A stretch of 64,000 nucleotides of DNA from Microvirga sp. (GCA_022241475.1 JAKOMT010000002.1:24926-88925); one strand, 5' to 3'; shown: positions 17,476 through 28,572, numbered from the stretch's first letter. Notes: a model not told the origin generated them from the sequence alone. Made by a program: numbers and translations.

Positions 17476-18771
17476 ATGAGCGGCTCCTTCCTGGCGCATC
17501 CCCTCAGGGGGCGGGTCCTCGCCGAGCTGCACGCGCGGCCCTTCACGCCGATCGACGCCCCCAGGCGAATCCTCCACTTCGCCTTCATGACGGACGAGGC
17601 CGCGGCCAACACGGCCCGGGACGCCCTCGCGGGGCATTGCCGGTCCCTCGGCGTCGAGCCGCCGGACGAGAGCGCGCGACACCACCGCGCCCAGTTCTCG
17701 GGCGCGACCCTGCGCTGGGAGGGTCACAGCGAGTTCACGACCTACACCTGGGAATTTCCCTGCGAAAGCCCCGCCGGGGCGGCGGATTCGCCCTTCAGGC
17801 CGGGGCCCGAATCGCTGGCGGCCGCGATGCGCGGCCTGTCCGCCCCCGGGCTCCTGATGGTGGCCGTCGATCTCCATATCCTCCCCGCCGCCGCCCATCC
17901 GGAAGGGCCGCAGAAAGCATTCGGAGACGTCAACCTGGCGGTGGCCGAAGTCGAAGGCGGCGCGGCGCTGATCGCGACGGATTTCAAGCCGGACGCCGAA
18001 GGCTATGTCCGCATCCTGATTCTCGACCGATCGCTCACGCGGGCGCAGGCCGGATCGCTCGTCCAGCGCGTCCTCGAAATCGAGACCTATCGCACGATGG
18101 CGCTCCTCGGCCTCCCGGAGGCGCAGGCGCTCGCGCCGTCGATCCGGAGGATCGAAACCGCCCTGCCCGGTCTCGTCGACGCGATGCGCGAGAGCGCCGG
18201 GTTCGAGGACAATCGCCTTCTTCTCGACCAGTTGACGTCGCTCGCCGCCGAACTCGAGAGCGCGGCCTCAGCCTCGCTCTACCGATTCGGGGCGACGCGC
18301 GCGTATGACGAACTGGTGCGGCTGCGCCTCGCCGCCGTGGAGGAAAGCGCCGTCCCGGGCTTCGACAGCTGGTCGGACTTCCTCGCGCGTCGTCTCCGGC
18401 CCGCGATGCGCACCTGCATGTCGACGGAGGAGCGGCAGGCGAACCTTTCACGCAAGCTGACGCGGGCGACGCAGTTGCTCCGGGCGCGGGTCGAGGTGGA
18501 GCTGGAGAGCCAGAACGGGGATCTGCTTCGCGCGATGAACGCCCGCGCGCGCACGCAGTTGCGTTTGCAGCAGACGGTCGAGGGCCTCTCGGTCGCGGCG
18601 ATGACCTATTACATCAGCGCGCTCGTCTACAAACTCCTCGAGGGCGTGAACAAGGCGGTGGTCCCGGTCGACCCGACGGTCGCGACGGCGGTGGCGATCC
18701 CGTTTATCTTGATCGGTCTGGCGCTCGTCGTGCGCCACATCCGACGCTCTCATCGAGACGGCGACCAGTAG
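17476..18771 (+). CDS. DUF3422 family membrane-anchored protein
   Basis: Protein of the DUF3422 family (431 residues), function unknown. The start at MSGSFLAHPLRGRVLAELHA was chosen because a GGAG site precedes it and the family begins with HPxRxxLxxExHARP; an in-frame ATG at 17407 is an alternative. A soluble N-terminal part is followed by helices (around 320-360) and a C-terminal pair of membrane segments (AAMTYYISALVYKLLEG and VATAVAIPFILIGLALVV), ending in a basic tail. The stop is 6 bp from the convergent DUF2244 gene. Confidence 0.88.
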   Translation: MSGSFLAHPLRGRVLAELHARPFTPIDAPRRILHFAFMTDEAAANTARDALAGHCRSLGVEPPDESARHHRAQFSGATLRWEGHSEFTTYTWEFPCESPAGAADSPFRPGPESLAAAMRGLSAPGLLMVAVDLHILPAAAHPEGPQKAFGDVNLAVAEVEGGAALIATDFKPDAEGYVRILILDRSLTRAQAGSLVQRVLEIETYRTMALLGLPEAQALAPSIRRIETALPGLVDAMRESAGFEDNRLLLDQLTSLAAELESAASASLYRFGATRAYDELVRLRLAAVEESAVPGFDSWSDFLARRLRPAMRTCMSTEERQANLSRKLTRATQLLRARVEVELESQNGDLLRAMNARARTQLRLQQTVEGLSVAAMTYYISALVYKLLEGVNKAVVPVDPTVATAVAIPFILIGLALVVRHIRRSHRDGDQ

Positions 18772-18777
18772 CCGAGG

Positions 18778-19275
18778 TCAGTGCCCTCGCTTGGCCTGAG
18801 CGAGCGCCGCGCCGAATGCCTGCGCGAAGCTCTCTCGCTCGGCCGGGGACAGGTCGGCGGCGATGGCGACGCGCTCGCCGCGCGAGACGATGGCGAGCCC
18901 CCGAAGCCCGAACTCGTCGTCCTCCTCGCGGTCGAGCCGGGTCCAGAGCGGGTTGAAGCGACGCTCGGAGCGTTCGCCGCGATGACCGATACGCCTCAAC
19001 AGCAATTCGATCGGCGTGAGGATCACCTCTTCCGCCCGGCGCGCGGACCGGAAGTTCACGCGGAACGCGATGAAGATCGCCAAGAGATCCACGCCGAAGA
19101 ACCCGGCGACCGGCCAGGCGCCGAGGAGGATGAACGGGATCGTCGAGACGATCGTCGCGATGCAGCACAGGGTCAGGACGAGGCGCGCCGACTTGTCGTC
19201 GAGCGAGCGATGCGGCGTGATGATCGCCGAAAATAGCGGTTCGTCTCGTGTGCTACCGGCGTCGTCGGAATTCAT
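18778..19275 (-). CDS. DUF2244 family membrane protein
   Basis: Small inner-membrane protein (165 residues) of the DUF2244 family; function unknown. The start MNSDDAGSTRDEPLFSAIIT is where family similarity starts. The opening FSAIITPHRSLDDKSARLVL is characteristic, followed by two membrane segments (LVLTLCCIATIVSTIPFILL and GAWPVAGFFGVDLLAIFIAF). The cytoplasmic C-terminal part contains FNPLWTRLDREEDDEFGLR, a family hallmark. Divergent from nth with 73 bp between starts. Confidence 0.88.
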   Translation of the reverse strand: MNSDDAGSTRDEPLFSAIITPHRSLDDKSARLVLTLCCIATIVSTIPFILLGAWPVAGFFGVDLLAIFIAFRVNFRSARRAEEVILTPIELLLRRIGHRGERSERRFNPLWTRLDREEDDEFGLRGLAIVSRGERVAIAADLSPAERESFAQAFGAALAQAKRGH

Positions 19276-19348
19276 CGGGCGAATGCCTTGCCGCTGACCA
19301 TCCAGGCAATATAACGCGGCGAGCATCAAACGTCAGGGAGGCGGGGGC

Positions 19349-20140
19349 GTGAAGGAGCCGAGACCAAAAGCCGCGCCGCGAAAGAGCGCGTCCGCGCTGA
19401 CGCCTGCGCGGGCCGGCGCTCCAAAGAGCCGGGCGCCGAAGCCAGTCGACGCCGCGACCCGCGCCGAGATCTTCAGGCGCTTCCGCGACGCCAATCCCGA
19501 ACCTCGCTCGGATCTCGAATACACCGACGCCTACACGCTCCTCGTCGCCGTCGTGCTGTCGGCGCAGGCGACGGACGCGGGGGTGAACAAGGCGACGCGC
19601 CGGCTCTTCGCCGTCGCGAGCGATCCGGCGGCCATGGTCGCGCTCGGAGAGGACGCGGTGCGCGAGCACATCAAGACGATCGGGCTGTTTCGCGCCAAGG
19701 CGAAAAACGTCGTCGCGCTCTCGCGCCTGCTCGTCGAGCGCCACGGAGGAATCGTGCCGGCGTCGCGCGAGGCGCTCGAAGCGCTGCCGGGCGTCGGACG
19801 CAAGACGGCGGCGGTGGTCGTGAACGTCGCGTTCGGAGAATCGACGATCGCGGTTGATACGCACATCTTCCGCGTGGCGCACCGCATCCCGCTCGCGATC
19901 GCGAAGACGCCCGACGCCATGGAGGCGGCGCTCACGACGATCGTTCCGGAAGTGTTCCGCCGCCACGCCCATCACTGGCTGATCCTGCACGGGCGGTATA
20001 TCTGCAAGGCGCGCAGGCCCGAATGCCAGCGCTGCCCGATCATCGATCTGTGCCGCTACCCGGAGAAGACGGCGCAGGCGCCGTCGCCGGTCACAGGCGG
20101 TAGCGGATCTGATCCGTCCAGAAGCGCTCGAGCCGGTTGA
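19349..20140 (+). CDS. nth: Endonuclease III (DNA glycosylase/AP lyase)
   Basis: Base-excision-repair glycosylase/AP lyase for oxidised pyrimidines. The 263-residue product starts at GTG and has a ~35-residue basic, Pro/Ala-rich N-terminal extension before the fold. The helix-hairpin-helix is LPGVGRKTAAVVVNVAF with catalytic Lys in GRKTA; the catalytic Asp lies in VDTHIFRVAHR. The 4Fe-4S loop is CKARRPECQRCPIIDLC (C-x7-C-x2-C-x5-C as read). The 3' end overlaps convergent ldtR by 50 bp. Confidence 0.96.
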   Translation: MKEPRPKAAPRKSASALTPARAGAPKSRAPKPVDAATRAEIFRRFRDANPEPRSDLEYTDAYTLLVAVVLSAQATDAGVNKATRRLFAVASDPAAMVALGEDAVREHIKTIGLFRAKAKNVVALSRLLVERHGGIVPASREALEALPGVGRKTAAVVVNVAFGESTIAVDTHIFRVAHRIPLAIAKTPDAMEAALTTIVPEVFRRHAHHWLILHGRYICKARRPECQRCPIIDLCRYPEKTAQAPSPVTGGSGSDPSRSARAG

Positions 20141-20603
20141 GCGACGCGTTCAGCCGTTCGAAATCGTCGTCCGAGATGCCGCCGATCGGCTGGATCGTGC
20201 GCGAGTGCTTCTCGTACAGGGCCCGGATGATGGCGTGGATGTCGCGGCCCTTGTCGGTCAGGCTGATGCGCACCGAGCGGCGGTCGACGCGCGACCGGGC
20301 GTGATGCAGATAGCCCATCTCGACGAGCTTCTTGACGTTGTAGGAGACGTTCGAACCGAGATAGTAGCCGCGGGTGCGAAGCTCGCTCGCCGTCAGCTCC
20401 TTGTCGCCGATGTTGTAGATGAGCAGCGCCTGGACGCTGTTGACGTCGTCGCGGCCCTGACGCTCGAACTCGTCCTTGATCACGTCGAGGAGGCGGCGAT
20501 GCAGGCGCTCCACGAGGTGCAGGGCCTCGAGGTAGTTCGGGTTGATGTCGAAAGTTTCGGCGTTGTCGACCGGCTCTTTCATCGCCTTTGCAAGATTTGC
20601 CAT
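20091..20603 (-). CDS. ldtR: MarR-family transcriptional regulator LdtR
   Basis: Winged-helix MarR regulator close to LdtR of Hyphomicrobiales, which controls L,D-transpeptidase (cell-wall) and stress genes. The start MANLAKAMKEPVDNAETF is backed by GGTGAGG eight bases upstream. The conserved core is NPNYLEALHLVERLHRRL, RDDVNSVQALLIYNIGDKEL and the recognition region YYLGSNVSYNVKKLVEMGYL, with the wing RSRVDRRSVRISLTDKG. The AT-rich upstream region holds a perfect 14-bp palindrome. Partial 3' overlap with nth. Confidence 0.88.
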   Translation of the reverse strand: MANLAKAMKEPVDNAETFDINPNYLEALHLVERLHRRLLDVIKDEFERQGRDDVNSVQALLIYNIGDKELTASELRTRGYYLGSNVSYNVKKLVEMGYLHHARSRVDRRSVRISLTDKGRDIHAIIRALYEKHSRTIQPIGGISDDDFERLNASLNRLERFWTDQIRYRL

Positions 20604-20803
20604 AGTACACCTCACCAATTATCTCGCCGGACATGCAATCCGATCTGCTTGTGAGGTGAAGATAGGTTATGCGGATGAAAACGAGTTTAAATAATAAGAT
20701 GAATCTGCGATTTACCCGTTGGGATGAATCAAATTCAAATTTGAATGTTGTTTACCGTGCCGAAGCGGGACTGTCGGGAATTGTCGGAGTATTTGATTAA
20801 CCC
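20604..20803 (-). promoter_or_regulatory. AT-rich promoter region of ldtR with a perfect 14-bp palindrome
   Basis: This gap is strikingly AT-rich against the GC-rich surroundings. It contains the perfect palindrome ATTCAAATTTGAAT at 20733-20746, about 130 bp upstream of the ldtR start. It may be an operator, for example for LdtR autoregulation. No gene is visible in the gap. Confidence 0.45.
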
Positions 20804-21199
20804 TTACTGTTCTTCACCGTTGGCGAGAAACGAGATCGCCAGATAGGACGCCACCAGCCCGGCGTAGACGAGGCCGAGGACGGCGTTCAACGGCACGAGA
20901 CCGGGGAAGAAGAACGCGACGACGACGTGGCTCATGATGGCGATCAGCCACAGGACGCCGCCCCAGGCGGTCGTCAGCCAAAGACCGACGGCGGCGATGA
21001 GGTCGACGATCCCGAAATAGACGACCGTCGTCTGGAAGGCGACGGGACGCGCGTCGAAGGATGTCGCGGATTCGCCGGCGCCGAGAATCACGGCCCAGAA
21101 GCTCAGTCCCTTGGCGATCCAGATCAGCGCGGTGGCGCGCATGAACCAGATCAGGACGAGGTTCCAGCGGAATCCCCGCTTTTCTCCCTCCCGCGACAC
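20804..21199 (-). CDS. Small four-helix membrane protein (DUF6163-like)
   Basis: Integral membrane protein of about 131 residues with roughly four transmembrane segments (around ALIWIAKGLSFWAVIL, VYFGIVDLIAAVGLWLTT, VLWLIAIMSHVVVAFFFPG and VLGLVYAGLVASYLAISFLA). The start is uncertain: GTG at 21199 is proposed because the first helix would be cut by the next ATG at 21142. No ribosome site is clear. Similar small membrane proteins lie next to ldtR in other Hyphomicrobiales; function unknown. It follows the hydrolase gene on the same strand. Confidence 0.7.
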   Translation of the reverse strand: MSREGEKRGFRWNLVLIWFMRATALIWIAKGLSFWAVILGAGESATSFDARPVAFQTTVVYFGIVDLIAAVGLWLTTAWGGVLWLIAIMSHVVVAFFFPGLVPLNAVLGLVYAGLVASYLAISFLANGEEQ

Positions 21200-21276
21200 G
21201 GCGCGCAAGGCCGCATCGCTTCGCGGATCCTCCGGATGAGGAGACGCGGGCGGCGGCCCCGGGCGCAATCGGCCGA

Positions 21277-22317
21277 TCAAACCACGAGTTCCCTGTCGCC
21301 GAGCGGCGCGAAATAGGCCTCGACATCGGCGTCCGGCACGTCCTTCAGCCTGACGGGATCCCAGTGCGGCGTCTGATCCTTGTCGATCAGCACAGCACGC
21401 ACGCCTTCGTAGAAGTCGCGTCCGTCGAGGATGCGAGAGACGATGCGATACTCCATGCGCATGGCCTCCCGGAAATCGAGATCGGCGCCGCGGCGCACCT
21501 GCTCGTAGGCGATTCGCAGCGACGTCGGAGACTTGGCGCGGATCGTCTTCGCGATTCCGTCGGCGATGTCGGAGCCTTCGAAATCCAGATTGGCCAGAAC
21601 CTCCTCCACGGACGCCGCGTCGAAGACGCGGTCGATCAGCCCCGCCATCGCGGCGTAGGGCGCGTCGGAGGCCTCGCGGCGATGGCGCGCGAGCACGACG
21701 TCGACATCCTCGCCGGCCACGAGCGCCCCGCGAACGGCCTCCAAATCGGCGGACCGGACGGCATGCGTCGCGAGCCCCAGGAACAGCGCGTCCGCCCATT
21801 TCAGGCGCGCGCCGGTGAGCGCCAGATAGAGCCCGGCGCGACCGGGAAGGCGTGGCAACGCGTAGCTCGCGCCGACGTCGGGGAAGAAGCCGATGCCGAC
21901 TTCCGGCATGGCGAAGAGATAGCGCTCGCCCGCGACGCGATGCGAGCCGTGCAGCGAGACGCCGACGCCGCCGCCCATGCAGATGCCGTCGATCAGCGCG
22001 ACATACGGCTTGGGATACGCGGCGATCAGGGCGTTGAGCTCGTATTCCTCTCGCCAGAAGGCGAGCGCTTCTTCGGGGCGCCCGGCCTTGCCCGCCTCGA
22101 CGAGCTTTCGGATGTCGCCGCCGGCGCAGAACGCCTTCTCGCCCGCGCCCTCGACCACGACGCGCGTGACCGCAGCGTCTTCGGCCCAGGAATCGAGCGC
22201 CGCGCGCATGGCGCGCACCATCGGCAAGGTGAGCGCGTTGAGCGCTTGCGGACGATTGAGCGTGATCACGCCGGCGGCGCCGACGCGCTCGCAGATCGCC
22301 TCGTTCTGTTCCGCCAT
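21277..22317 (-). CDS. 3-hydroxyisobutyryl-CoA hydrolase / enoyl-CoA hydratase family
   Basis: Crotonase-fold thioesterase of valine degradation, releasing 3-hydroxyisobutyrate from its CoA ester. The start MAEQNEAICERVGAAGVITL (346 residues) follows GGGGAGG; an upstream in-frame start at 22356 lacks homology. Diagnostic blocks are the oxyanion loops KAFCAGGDIRKLVEAG and DGICMGGGVGVSLHGSHRVA, and AMPEVGIGFFPDVGASYALP, which separates HIBCH-type from ordinary hydratases. Other valine-pathway genes are not in the window. Confidence 0.9.
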   Translation of the reverse strand: MAEQNEAICERVGAAGVITLNRPQALNALTLPMVRAMRAALDSWAEDAAVTRVVVEGAGEKAFCAGGDIRKLVEAGKAGRPEEALAFWREEYELNALIAAYPKPYVALIDGICMGGGVGVSLHGSHRVAGERYLFAMPEVGIGFFPDVGASYALPRLPGRAGLYLALTGARLKWADALFLGLATHAVRSADLEAVRGALVAGEDVDVVLARHRREASDAPYAAMAGLIDRVFDAASVEEVLANLDFEGSDIADGIAKTIRAKSPTSLRIAYEQVRRGADLDFREAMRMEYRIVSRILDGRDFYEGVRAVLIDKDQTPHWDPVRLKDVPDADVEAYFAPLGDRELVV

Positions 22318-22486
22318 GATCCGGCCTCCCCTCGCCCGGCGTCCCACGCCGCGCATGCGCCCGCCGATTCAATCTCGGGCGCGGCGTAGCGTCAGTTAGA
22401 CGGCCCCCTGCGCGCAGGTCAACCGCGCCCGAAGGGCGGCGCGCGCATCGATTAGCCGTTCAGGTCAGACGTCGAGGATGCTATAG

Positions 22487-24555
<2,069 letters not shown>

Positions 24556-24620
24556 AATCTGGATCTCCGAAACAGGTTGGAGCCGCGCGGACGCGGGTTC
24601 AAGGTCGGCGGCGCCCGGCC

Positions 24621-25241
24621 TCATCGCGAAGGCCTCGTCACCCGGCGCAGGGTGAGGTTGATGCGGCCCCCATGCGGCGAAAGCGTGGACGAACCGGCGA
24701 GAATGCGGTCGACCCCGTGATACACCAGCCGGGCCGGCCCGCCAAAGACGAGGGCGTCGCCCGATGCGAGCCTGATCGAGCGGGTCGGCCCGCCCCGTTG
24801 CGTTCCCCCATAACGAAACACGCCCGTGTCGCCGAGCGACAGCGAGACGACGGGCGCGTCCAGCGCCTCCTCGTCCCGGTCCTGATGGAGCCCCATTCGG
24901 GCGCCCGCGACATAGTGGTTCACGAGGCAGGCCTGCGGATCGTGCGCGTAGTCGGAGAGGCCGCGCCAGGCCGCGAGCGCGAGCGCGGGGATCGCCGGCC
25001 AGGGCGAGCCCGTCTCAGGATGCGTCGCCTGATAACGGTAGCCGTCGACGTCGGAGACCCAGCCGAGCGAACCGCAATTCGTCATGCGGACCGAGAACGG
25101 CTTTCCCGTGCGGGGCATGCGGGGTGTGAACAGCGGCGCCGCGCGGGCGACGTCGCGCAACGCGGCGAGCAGGTCCTCCTGCTCGCCGCGCGAGAGCCAT
25201 CCGGGATGGTGGATCAATCCGGGTTCGAGCGTGACGGCCAT
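24621..25241 (-). CDS. alkB: AlkB-type alpha-ketoglutarate-dependent DNA repair dioxygenase
   Basis: Fe(II)/2-oxoglutarate dioxygenase that removes 1-methyladenine and 3-methylcytosine lesions. The 206-residue product has the iron triad His119 and Asp121 (GLHQDRDE) and His175 (LVYHGVDRI), and the 2-oxoglutarate arginines Arg193 and Arg199 in GGRINLTLRR. The nucleotide-lid region FTPRMPRTGKPFSVRMTNCG is AlkB-like. Usual length for the family. Separated from gpmA by 70 bp. No ada gene adjoins it. Confidence 0.94.
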   Translation of the reverse strand: MAVTLEPGLIHHPGWLSRGEQEDLLAALRDVARAAPLFTPRMPRTGKPFSVRMTNCGSLGWVSDVDGYRYQATHPETGSPWPAIPALALAAWRGLSDYAHDPQACLVNHYVAGARMGLHQDRDEEALDAPVVSLSLGDTGVFRYGGTQRGGPTRSIRLASGDALVFGGPARLVYHGVDRILAGSSTLSPHGGRINLTLRRVTRPSR

Positions 25242-25311
25242 GCGTCATCAGGGTAGCGCGACGGCCCGCCCGGGCAAGGCCTTGTCACGGCCGCGTCAAC
25301 GCCCGCCCGCG

Positions 25312-25932
25312 TCACTCCCCGAGCACGTCGCGCGACGCGACGGTGGTGTCGGCGTTGAGCCGGTAGACCATCGGCACGCCGGTGGCGAGTTCGAGATTCG
25401 GGATCGTCTCCGGCGTGTAGCCGTCGAGGGCCATGATCAGAGCGCGCAGGCTGTTGCCGTGGGCGGCCACGATCACGCGCTCGCCGCGCATGACGCGGGG
25501 CTGGATCTCGCGGATGTAGTAGGGCAGCACGCGCGCGACCGTATCGCGCAGGCTCTCGCCGCCGGGGGGCGCGATGTCGAAGGAGCGGCGCCAGACATGC
25601 ACCTGCTCCTCGCCCCATTTGGCCCGCGCGTCGTCCTTATTGAGACCCGCGAGGTCGCCGTAGTCGCGTTCGTTCAGCCGCTGGTCGCGGATCGTCTCGA
25701 TGCCGCTCTGGCCGATCTCGCCCAGCATCAGGTCCAGCGTCTTCTGCGCGCGGGTCAGGACGGAGGTGAAGGCGACGCCGAAGGTCAGGCCCTGCTCCTT
25801 CAGAAGACGACCGCCCTTGATCGCCTCCTCGACGCCGAGTTCGGTGAGGCCCGGATCACGCCAGCCGGTGAAGAGGTTGAGCTTGTTCCATTCGCTCTGC
25901 CCATGCCGAACGAGGACGAGGAGACGCTCCAT
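25312..25932 (-). CDS. gpmA: 2,3-bisphosphoglycerate-dependent phosphoglycerate mutase
   Basis: Glycolytic/gluconeogenic enzyme interconverting 3- and 2-phosphoglycerate. The 206-residue product has the phospho-histidine His10 in [31 protein letters not shown], and the second histidine in [16 protein letters not shown]. The short length (about 206 versus ~250) is usual for alphaproteobacterial GpmA. dapB lies 25 bp upstream on the same strand. Confidence 0.96.
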   Translation of the reverse strand: MERLLVLVRHGQSEWNKLNLFTGWRDPGLTELGVEEAIKGGRLLKEQGLTFGVAFTSVLTRAQKTLDLMLGEIGQSGIETIRDQRLNERDYGDLAGLNKDDARAKWGEEQVHVWRRSFDIAPPGGESLRDTVARVLPYYIREIQPRVMRGERVIVAAHGNSLRALIMALDGYTPETIPNLELATGVPMVYRLNADTTVASRDVLGE

Positions 25933-25957
25933 TGCGAGACCCTTTCAGACTTGATCT

Positions 25958-26773
25958 TCAAAGATTGGTCAGGCCGAGCACGTCGGCCATCGAATAAAAG
26001 CCCGCGGGCTGCCCCTTGCCCCAGATCGCCGCCTTGACGGCGCCGCGCGCGAACAGGCCGCGCTGCTCGGCGACATGCTGGAAGACGATCCGCTCCTCGG
26101 GGCCGGCGAAAATCACGCTGTGGTCGCCGACGACGGTGCCGCCGCGCAGGGAGGCGAAGCCGATATCGCCCGCCGTACGAACGCCGGTGATGCCGTCGCG
26201 TGCGCGCACGGCGCGCTCGGACAGGTCGATGTTCCGTCCCGCGGCGGCCGCCTTGCCCAGCAGAAGCGCGGTGCCGGACGGCGCGTCGACCTTCTGGCGG
26301 TGGTGCATCTCGACGATCTCGATGTCGAAATCCTCGCCGAGAATGCCCGCGACCTTGCGCACGACGGCGGCCATGATGTTGACGCCCAGCGACATGTTCC
26401 CCGACTGGACGATCGCCGTCTGCTCGCCGAACACGCTCAGCGCGTCGAGGTCGCCCTGCGTGAAGCCGGTGGTGCCGACGACATGGGCGGTCTGCGTCTC
26501 GGCGGCGATGGCGGCGTAGGCGAGGCTCGCTTCGGGCGTGGTGAAATCAATGACCGCGTCCGCGGCCGCGATCGCCGTGCGCGCGTCGCAGGTCACGAGC
26601 ACGCCGAGATCGCCGACGCCCGCGACGAGCCCCGCGTCCTGGCCGACGCAGCCCGAGGTAGGGCGTTCGAGCGCCGCCGTGAGCACGCAGCCCGGCGTCT
26701 CGTCGATCGTCTTGATGAGCATGCGGCCCATGCGCCCTGCGGCGCCGACCACCACGATCCGGGTTTTCGCCAT
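25958..26773 (-). CDS. dapB: 4-hydroxy-tetrahydrodipicolinate reductase
   Basis: Lysine/diaminopimelate-pathway enzyme reducing HTPA with NAD(P)H. The 271-residue protein opens with the Rossmann motif VVVGAAGRMGRMLIK. It contains DFTTPEAS and VVGTTGFTQGDL, plus the catalytic region IVEMHHRQKVDAPSGTALLL with the conserved His pair and Lys. Neighbours upstream are the GNAT gene and pyrF, downstream gpmA. Confidence 0.97.
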   Translation of the reverse strand: MAKTRIVVVGAAGRMGRMLIKTIDETPGCVLTAALERPTSGCVGQDAGLVAGVGDLGVLVTCDARTAIAAADAVIDFTTPEASLAYAAIAAETQTAHVVGTTGFTQGDLDALSVFGEQTAIVQSGNMSLGVNIMAAVVRKVAGILGEDFDIEIVEMHHRQKVDAPSGTALLLGKAAAAGRNIDLSERAVRARDGITGVRTAGDIGFASLRGGTVVGDHSVIFAGPEERIVFQHVAEQRGLFARGAVKAAIWGKGQPAGFYSMADVLGLTNL

Positions 26774-26845
26774 TGCCGTCTCCCGTCGAAAGCCGCTGCG
26801 GTATAGCGGCGATAGCCCGCGATTGAAAGTCGCCGCCGGCGACGC

Positions 26846-27319
26846 TCATAGCAATTTCGCCATCAGGCGGCGCTCGCCCGCGCCGGCGACGGAGCGCTCC
26901 GCGTCGAGGCGGGCGCGCAAACCCGGCCCGGCGCGCGACGCGTCGAGCGCCACGAAGCCGCGCCGGGCGAGAAACGGCCCGCCCCACGGCGCCTCCGGGT
27001 CGGCGACGGCGACCACGGCCGGGATGAAGGCCCAGCGCGCGTGGTCGATCGCGCGCATCAGCAGCGCCGCCGCGACGCCCCGGCGTCTCGCGGGCTCGCT
27101 CACCCGCAGATCCAGCACGAGCAGCGCGCCGTCGCATTCGCTCGCCGCGAGATAGCCGATCGGTCCGCCGCCCTCATCGAGGCCCGCCCACAACGTTCCC
27201 GCCGCCCGGCACAGGTCGAGGGCCGCGAATTCCAGCGCCGCGCCCCCGCCCGCGCGCGCCAGTTCGGCGAGAGCCGGGAGATCGCTCTCCCGCGCGTCAC
27301 GAATGACGGGAGGCGTCAC
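26846..27319 (-). CDS. GNAT family N-acetyltransferase
   Basis: Acetyl-CoA-dependent acetyltransferase of 157 residues; substrate unknown. The acetyl-CoA pyrophosphate loop is RRRGVAAALLMRAID, after the beta-4 strand LLVLDLRVSEPARR. The start is a GTG with no strong ribosome site, 11 bp after the DUF1330 stop, so translation may be coupled. No partner suggests a specific target. Confidence 0.85.
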   Translation of the reverse strand: MTPPVIRDARESDLPALAELARAGGGAALEFAALDLCRAAGTLWAGLDEGGGPIGYLAASECDGALLVLDLRVSEPARRRGVAAALLMRAIDHARWAFIPAVVAVADPEAPWGGPFLARRGFVALDASRAGPGLRARLDAERSVAGAGERRLMAKLL

Positions 27320-27330
27320 GAGGGGATGCG

Positions 27331-27642
27331 TCAGCTACCGCCGGGCTGCGGGCCGTCGTAGCCCTCGATCACGATCGCGTCCATCTCCGCGCCGCCGCGC
27401 TGGAGGGCGCGGGCGGCCTGGTATTCGGCGGAATTCCAGCAATCGAGCGCGGCCTTGTAGGAGGGGAACTCGATCACGACGTTGCGCGACCGGCTCGAGC
27501 CGGCGACGCGCTCGAACTTGCCGCCGCGCACGACGAAGCGTCCCCCGAACTTCGCGAAGGCCGCGCCGTTGGCCGCGACGTAATCCTTGTAGGCGTCGGC
27601 GTCGTGAACGTCGACGCGCGCGATCCAGTAACCCTTCGCCAT
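27331..27642 (-). CDS. DUF1330 family protein (copy 1)
   Basis: Small ferredoxin-like (dimeric alpha-beta barrel) protein of 103 residues; function unknown. It begins MAKGYWIARVDVHDADAYKD and contains NVVIEFPSYKAALDCWNSAE and IVIEGYDG, all typical of DUF1330. A second copy is at 35335 inside the catabolic island. This one lies in the pyrF-GNAT-dapB run, apparently constitutive. Confidence 0.92.
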   Translation of the reverse strand: MAKGYWIARVDVHDADAYKDYVAANGAAFAKFGGRFVVRGGKFERVAGSSRSRNVVIEFPSYKAALDCWNSAEYQAARALQRGGAEMDAIVIEGYDGPQPGGS

Positions 27643-27668
27643 ATGTCCGCTCCCTTCTCTGCTTTTTT

Positions 27669-27699
27669 GGCGTCGCGGCGTCCTTCACGCCGCGACGCC
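27669..27699. other. 12-bp inverted repeat between pyrF and DUF1330
   Basis: Perfect stem GGCGTCGCGGCG / CGCCGCGACGCC with a 7-base loop. In the transcribed (minus) direction it is followed by A's, not U's, so it does not fit an intrinsic terminator for pyrF. An RNA-stabilising 3' structure or processing site is possible. Confidence 0.5.
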
Positions 27700-27709
27700 G
27701 CGCTTGTCT

Positions 27710-28438
27710 CTAGTCGCGTGGAGCGAGACCCGCCCCCGCGACCTCCTCGACGATCGCCGCCATCGCGGCGCGCGGGTCAGCGGCCTGCGTGATCGGGCGG
27801 CCGACGACGAGATGATCCGCGCCCGCGCGGATCGCGTCCGCAGGCGTCATGACGCGCTTCTGGTCTCCCGCAGCCGCTCCCGCCGGACGCACGCCCGGCG
27901 TCACGATCAGGCCCTCGGGACCGAGGGCGGCGCGCACCGGCGCGATCTCGTGAGGCGAGCAGACGACGCCGTCGACCCCGGCGTCCCGCGCCTGACCGGC
28001 GCGGCGGGCGACGAGCGCGGCGACGTCGCAGGCGTAGCCGGCCTCGGCGAGGTCGGAATCGTTGTACGAGGTCAGCACCGTCACCGCCAGAAGCCTCAGA
28101 TCGGCGCCGGAGCGCCCCTGCGCGGCTGCGCGCATCGTCTGCGGGTAAGCGTGCACGGTGAGAAAATCGACCCCGATCGTCGCCACCGACGCGACGCCCT
28201 CGGCGACGGTGTTTCCGATGTCGTGAAGCTTGAAATCGAGGAACACGCGCTTGCCGGCGTCGACGAGTTCGCGGGCGAAGTCGATCCCCCCGGCGAAGCC
28301 CAGCCGGTACCCGATTTTATAAAAGGTCCCCGCGTCTCCGATCCGCGCGACGAGCGCTCTCGCCTCGTCGACGGAGGCGACGTCGAGCGCGACGATGACC
28401 TTGTCGCGGGGGTCCCGCGTGACGTCGGTCCTGTTCAT
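27710..28438 (-). CDS. pyrF: Orotidine 5'-phosphate decarboxylase
   Basis: Last step of UMP synthesis. The start [19 protein letters not shown] gives 242 residues; a longer in-frame start at 28474 lacks homology. The catalytic cluster is Asp68, Lys70 and Asp73 in [12 protein letters not shown]. The phosphate-binding end is TPGVRP and [12 protein letters not shown]. First gene of the minus-strand run that continues to DUF1330, GNAT, dapB, gpmA and alkB. Confidence 0.97.
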   Translation of the reverse strand: MNRTDVTRDPRDKVIVALDVASVDEARALVARIGDAGTFYKIGYRLGFAGGIDFARELVDAGKRVFLDFKLHDIGNTVAEGVASVATIGVDFLTVHAYPQTMRAAAQGRSGADLRLLAVTVLTSYNDSDLAEAGYACDVAALVARRAGQARDAGVDGVVCSPHEIAPVRAALGPEGLIVTPGVRPAGAAAGDQKRVMTPADAIRAGADHLVVGRPITQAADPRAAMAAIVEEVAGAGLAPRD

Positions 28439-28559
28439 GCAGGCTACTCCGTTGTTCGAGCGCCGATGAACCATCGCGCCGGGGCGGAGTCAAACGACCT
28501 CTGTATCGCGGCTGGAAACGCGCCCAACCGAGGGCGGAGGGCGGCCGGACAGCCATACT

Positions 28560-28572
28560 GTAATCTGTTGAC
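28560..28572. promoter_or_regulatory. Candidate island operator, site 1 (tct operon)
   Basis: GTAATC-T-GTTGAC, a variant of the GTCAAC-N-GTTGAC palindrome found upstream of the other island units. The right half is perfect, the left half 4 of 6. It lies 157 bp before the tctC start. TTGACA within it could instead be a -35 element, but no good -10 follows at 16-17 bp. Confidence 0.5.

Noticed and set aside
27669..27699. Hairpin after pyrF as an intrinsic terminator
   Set aside because: In the direction of transcription the stem is followed by A's rather than a U tract.
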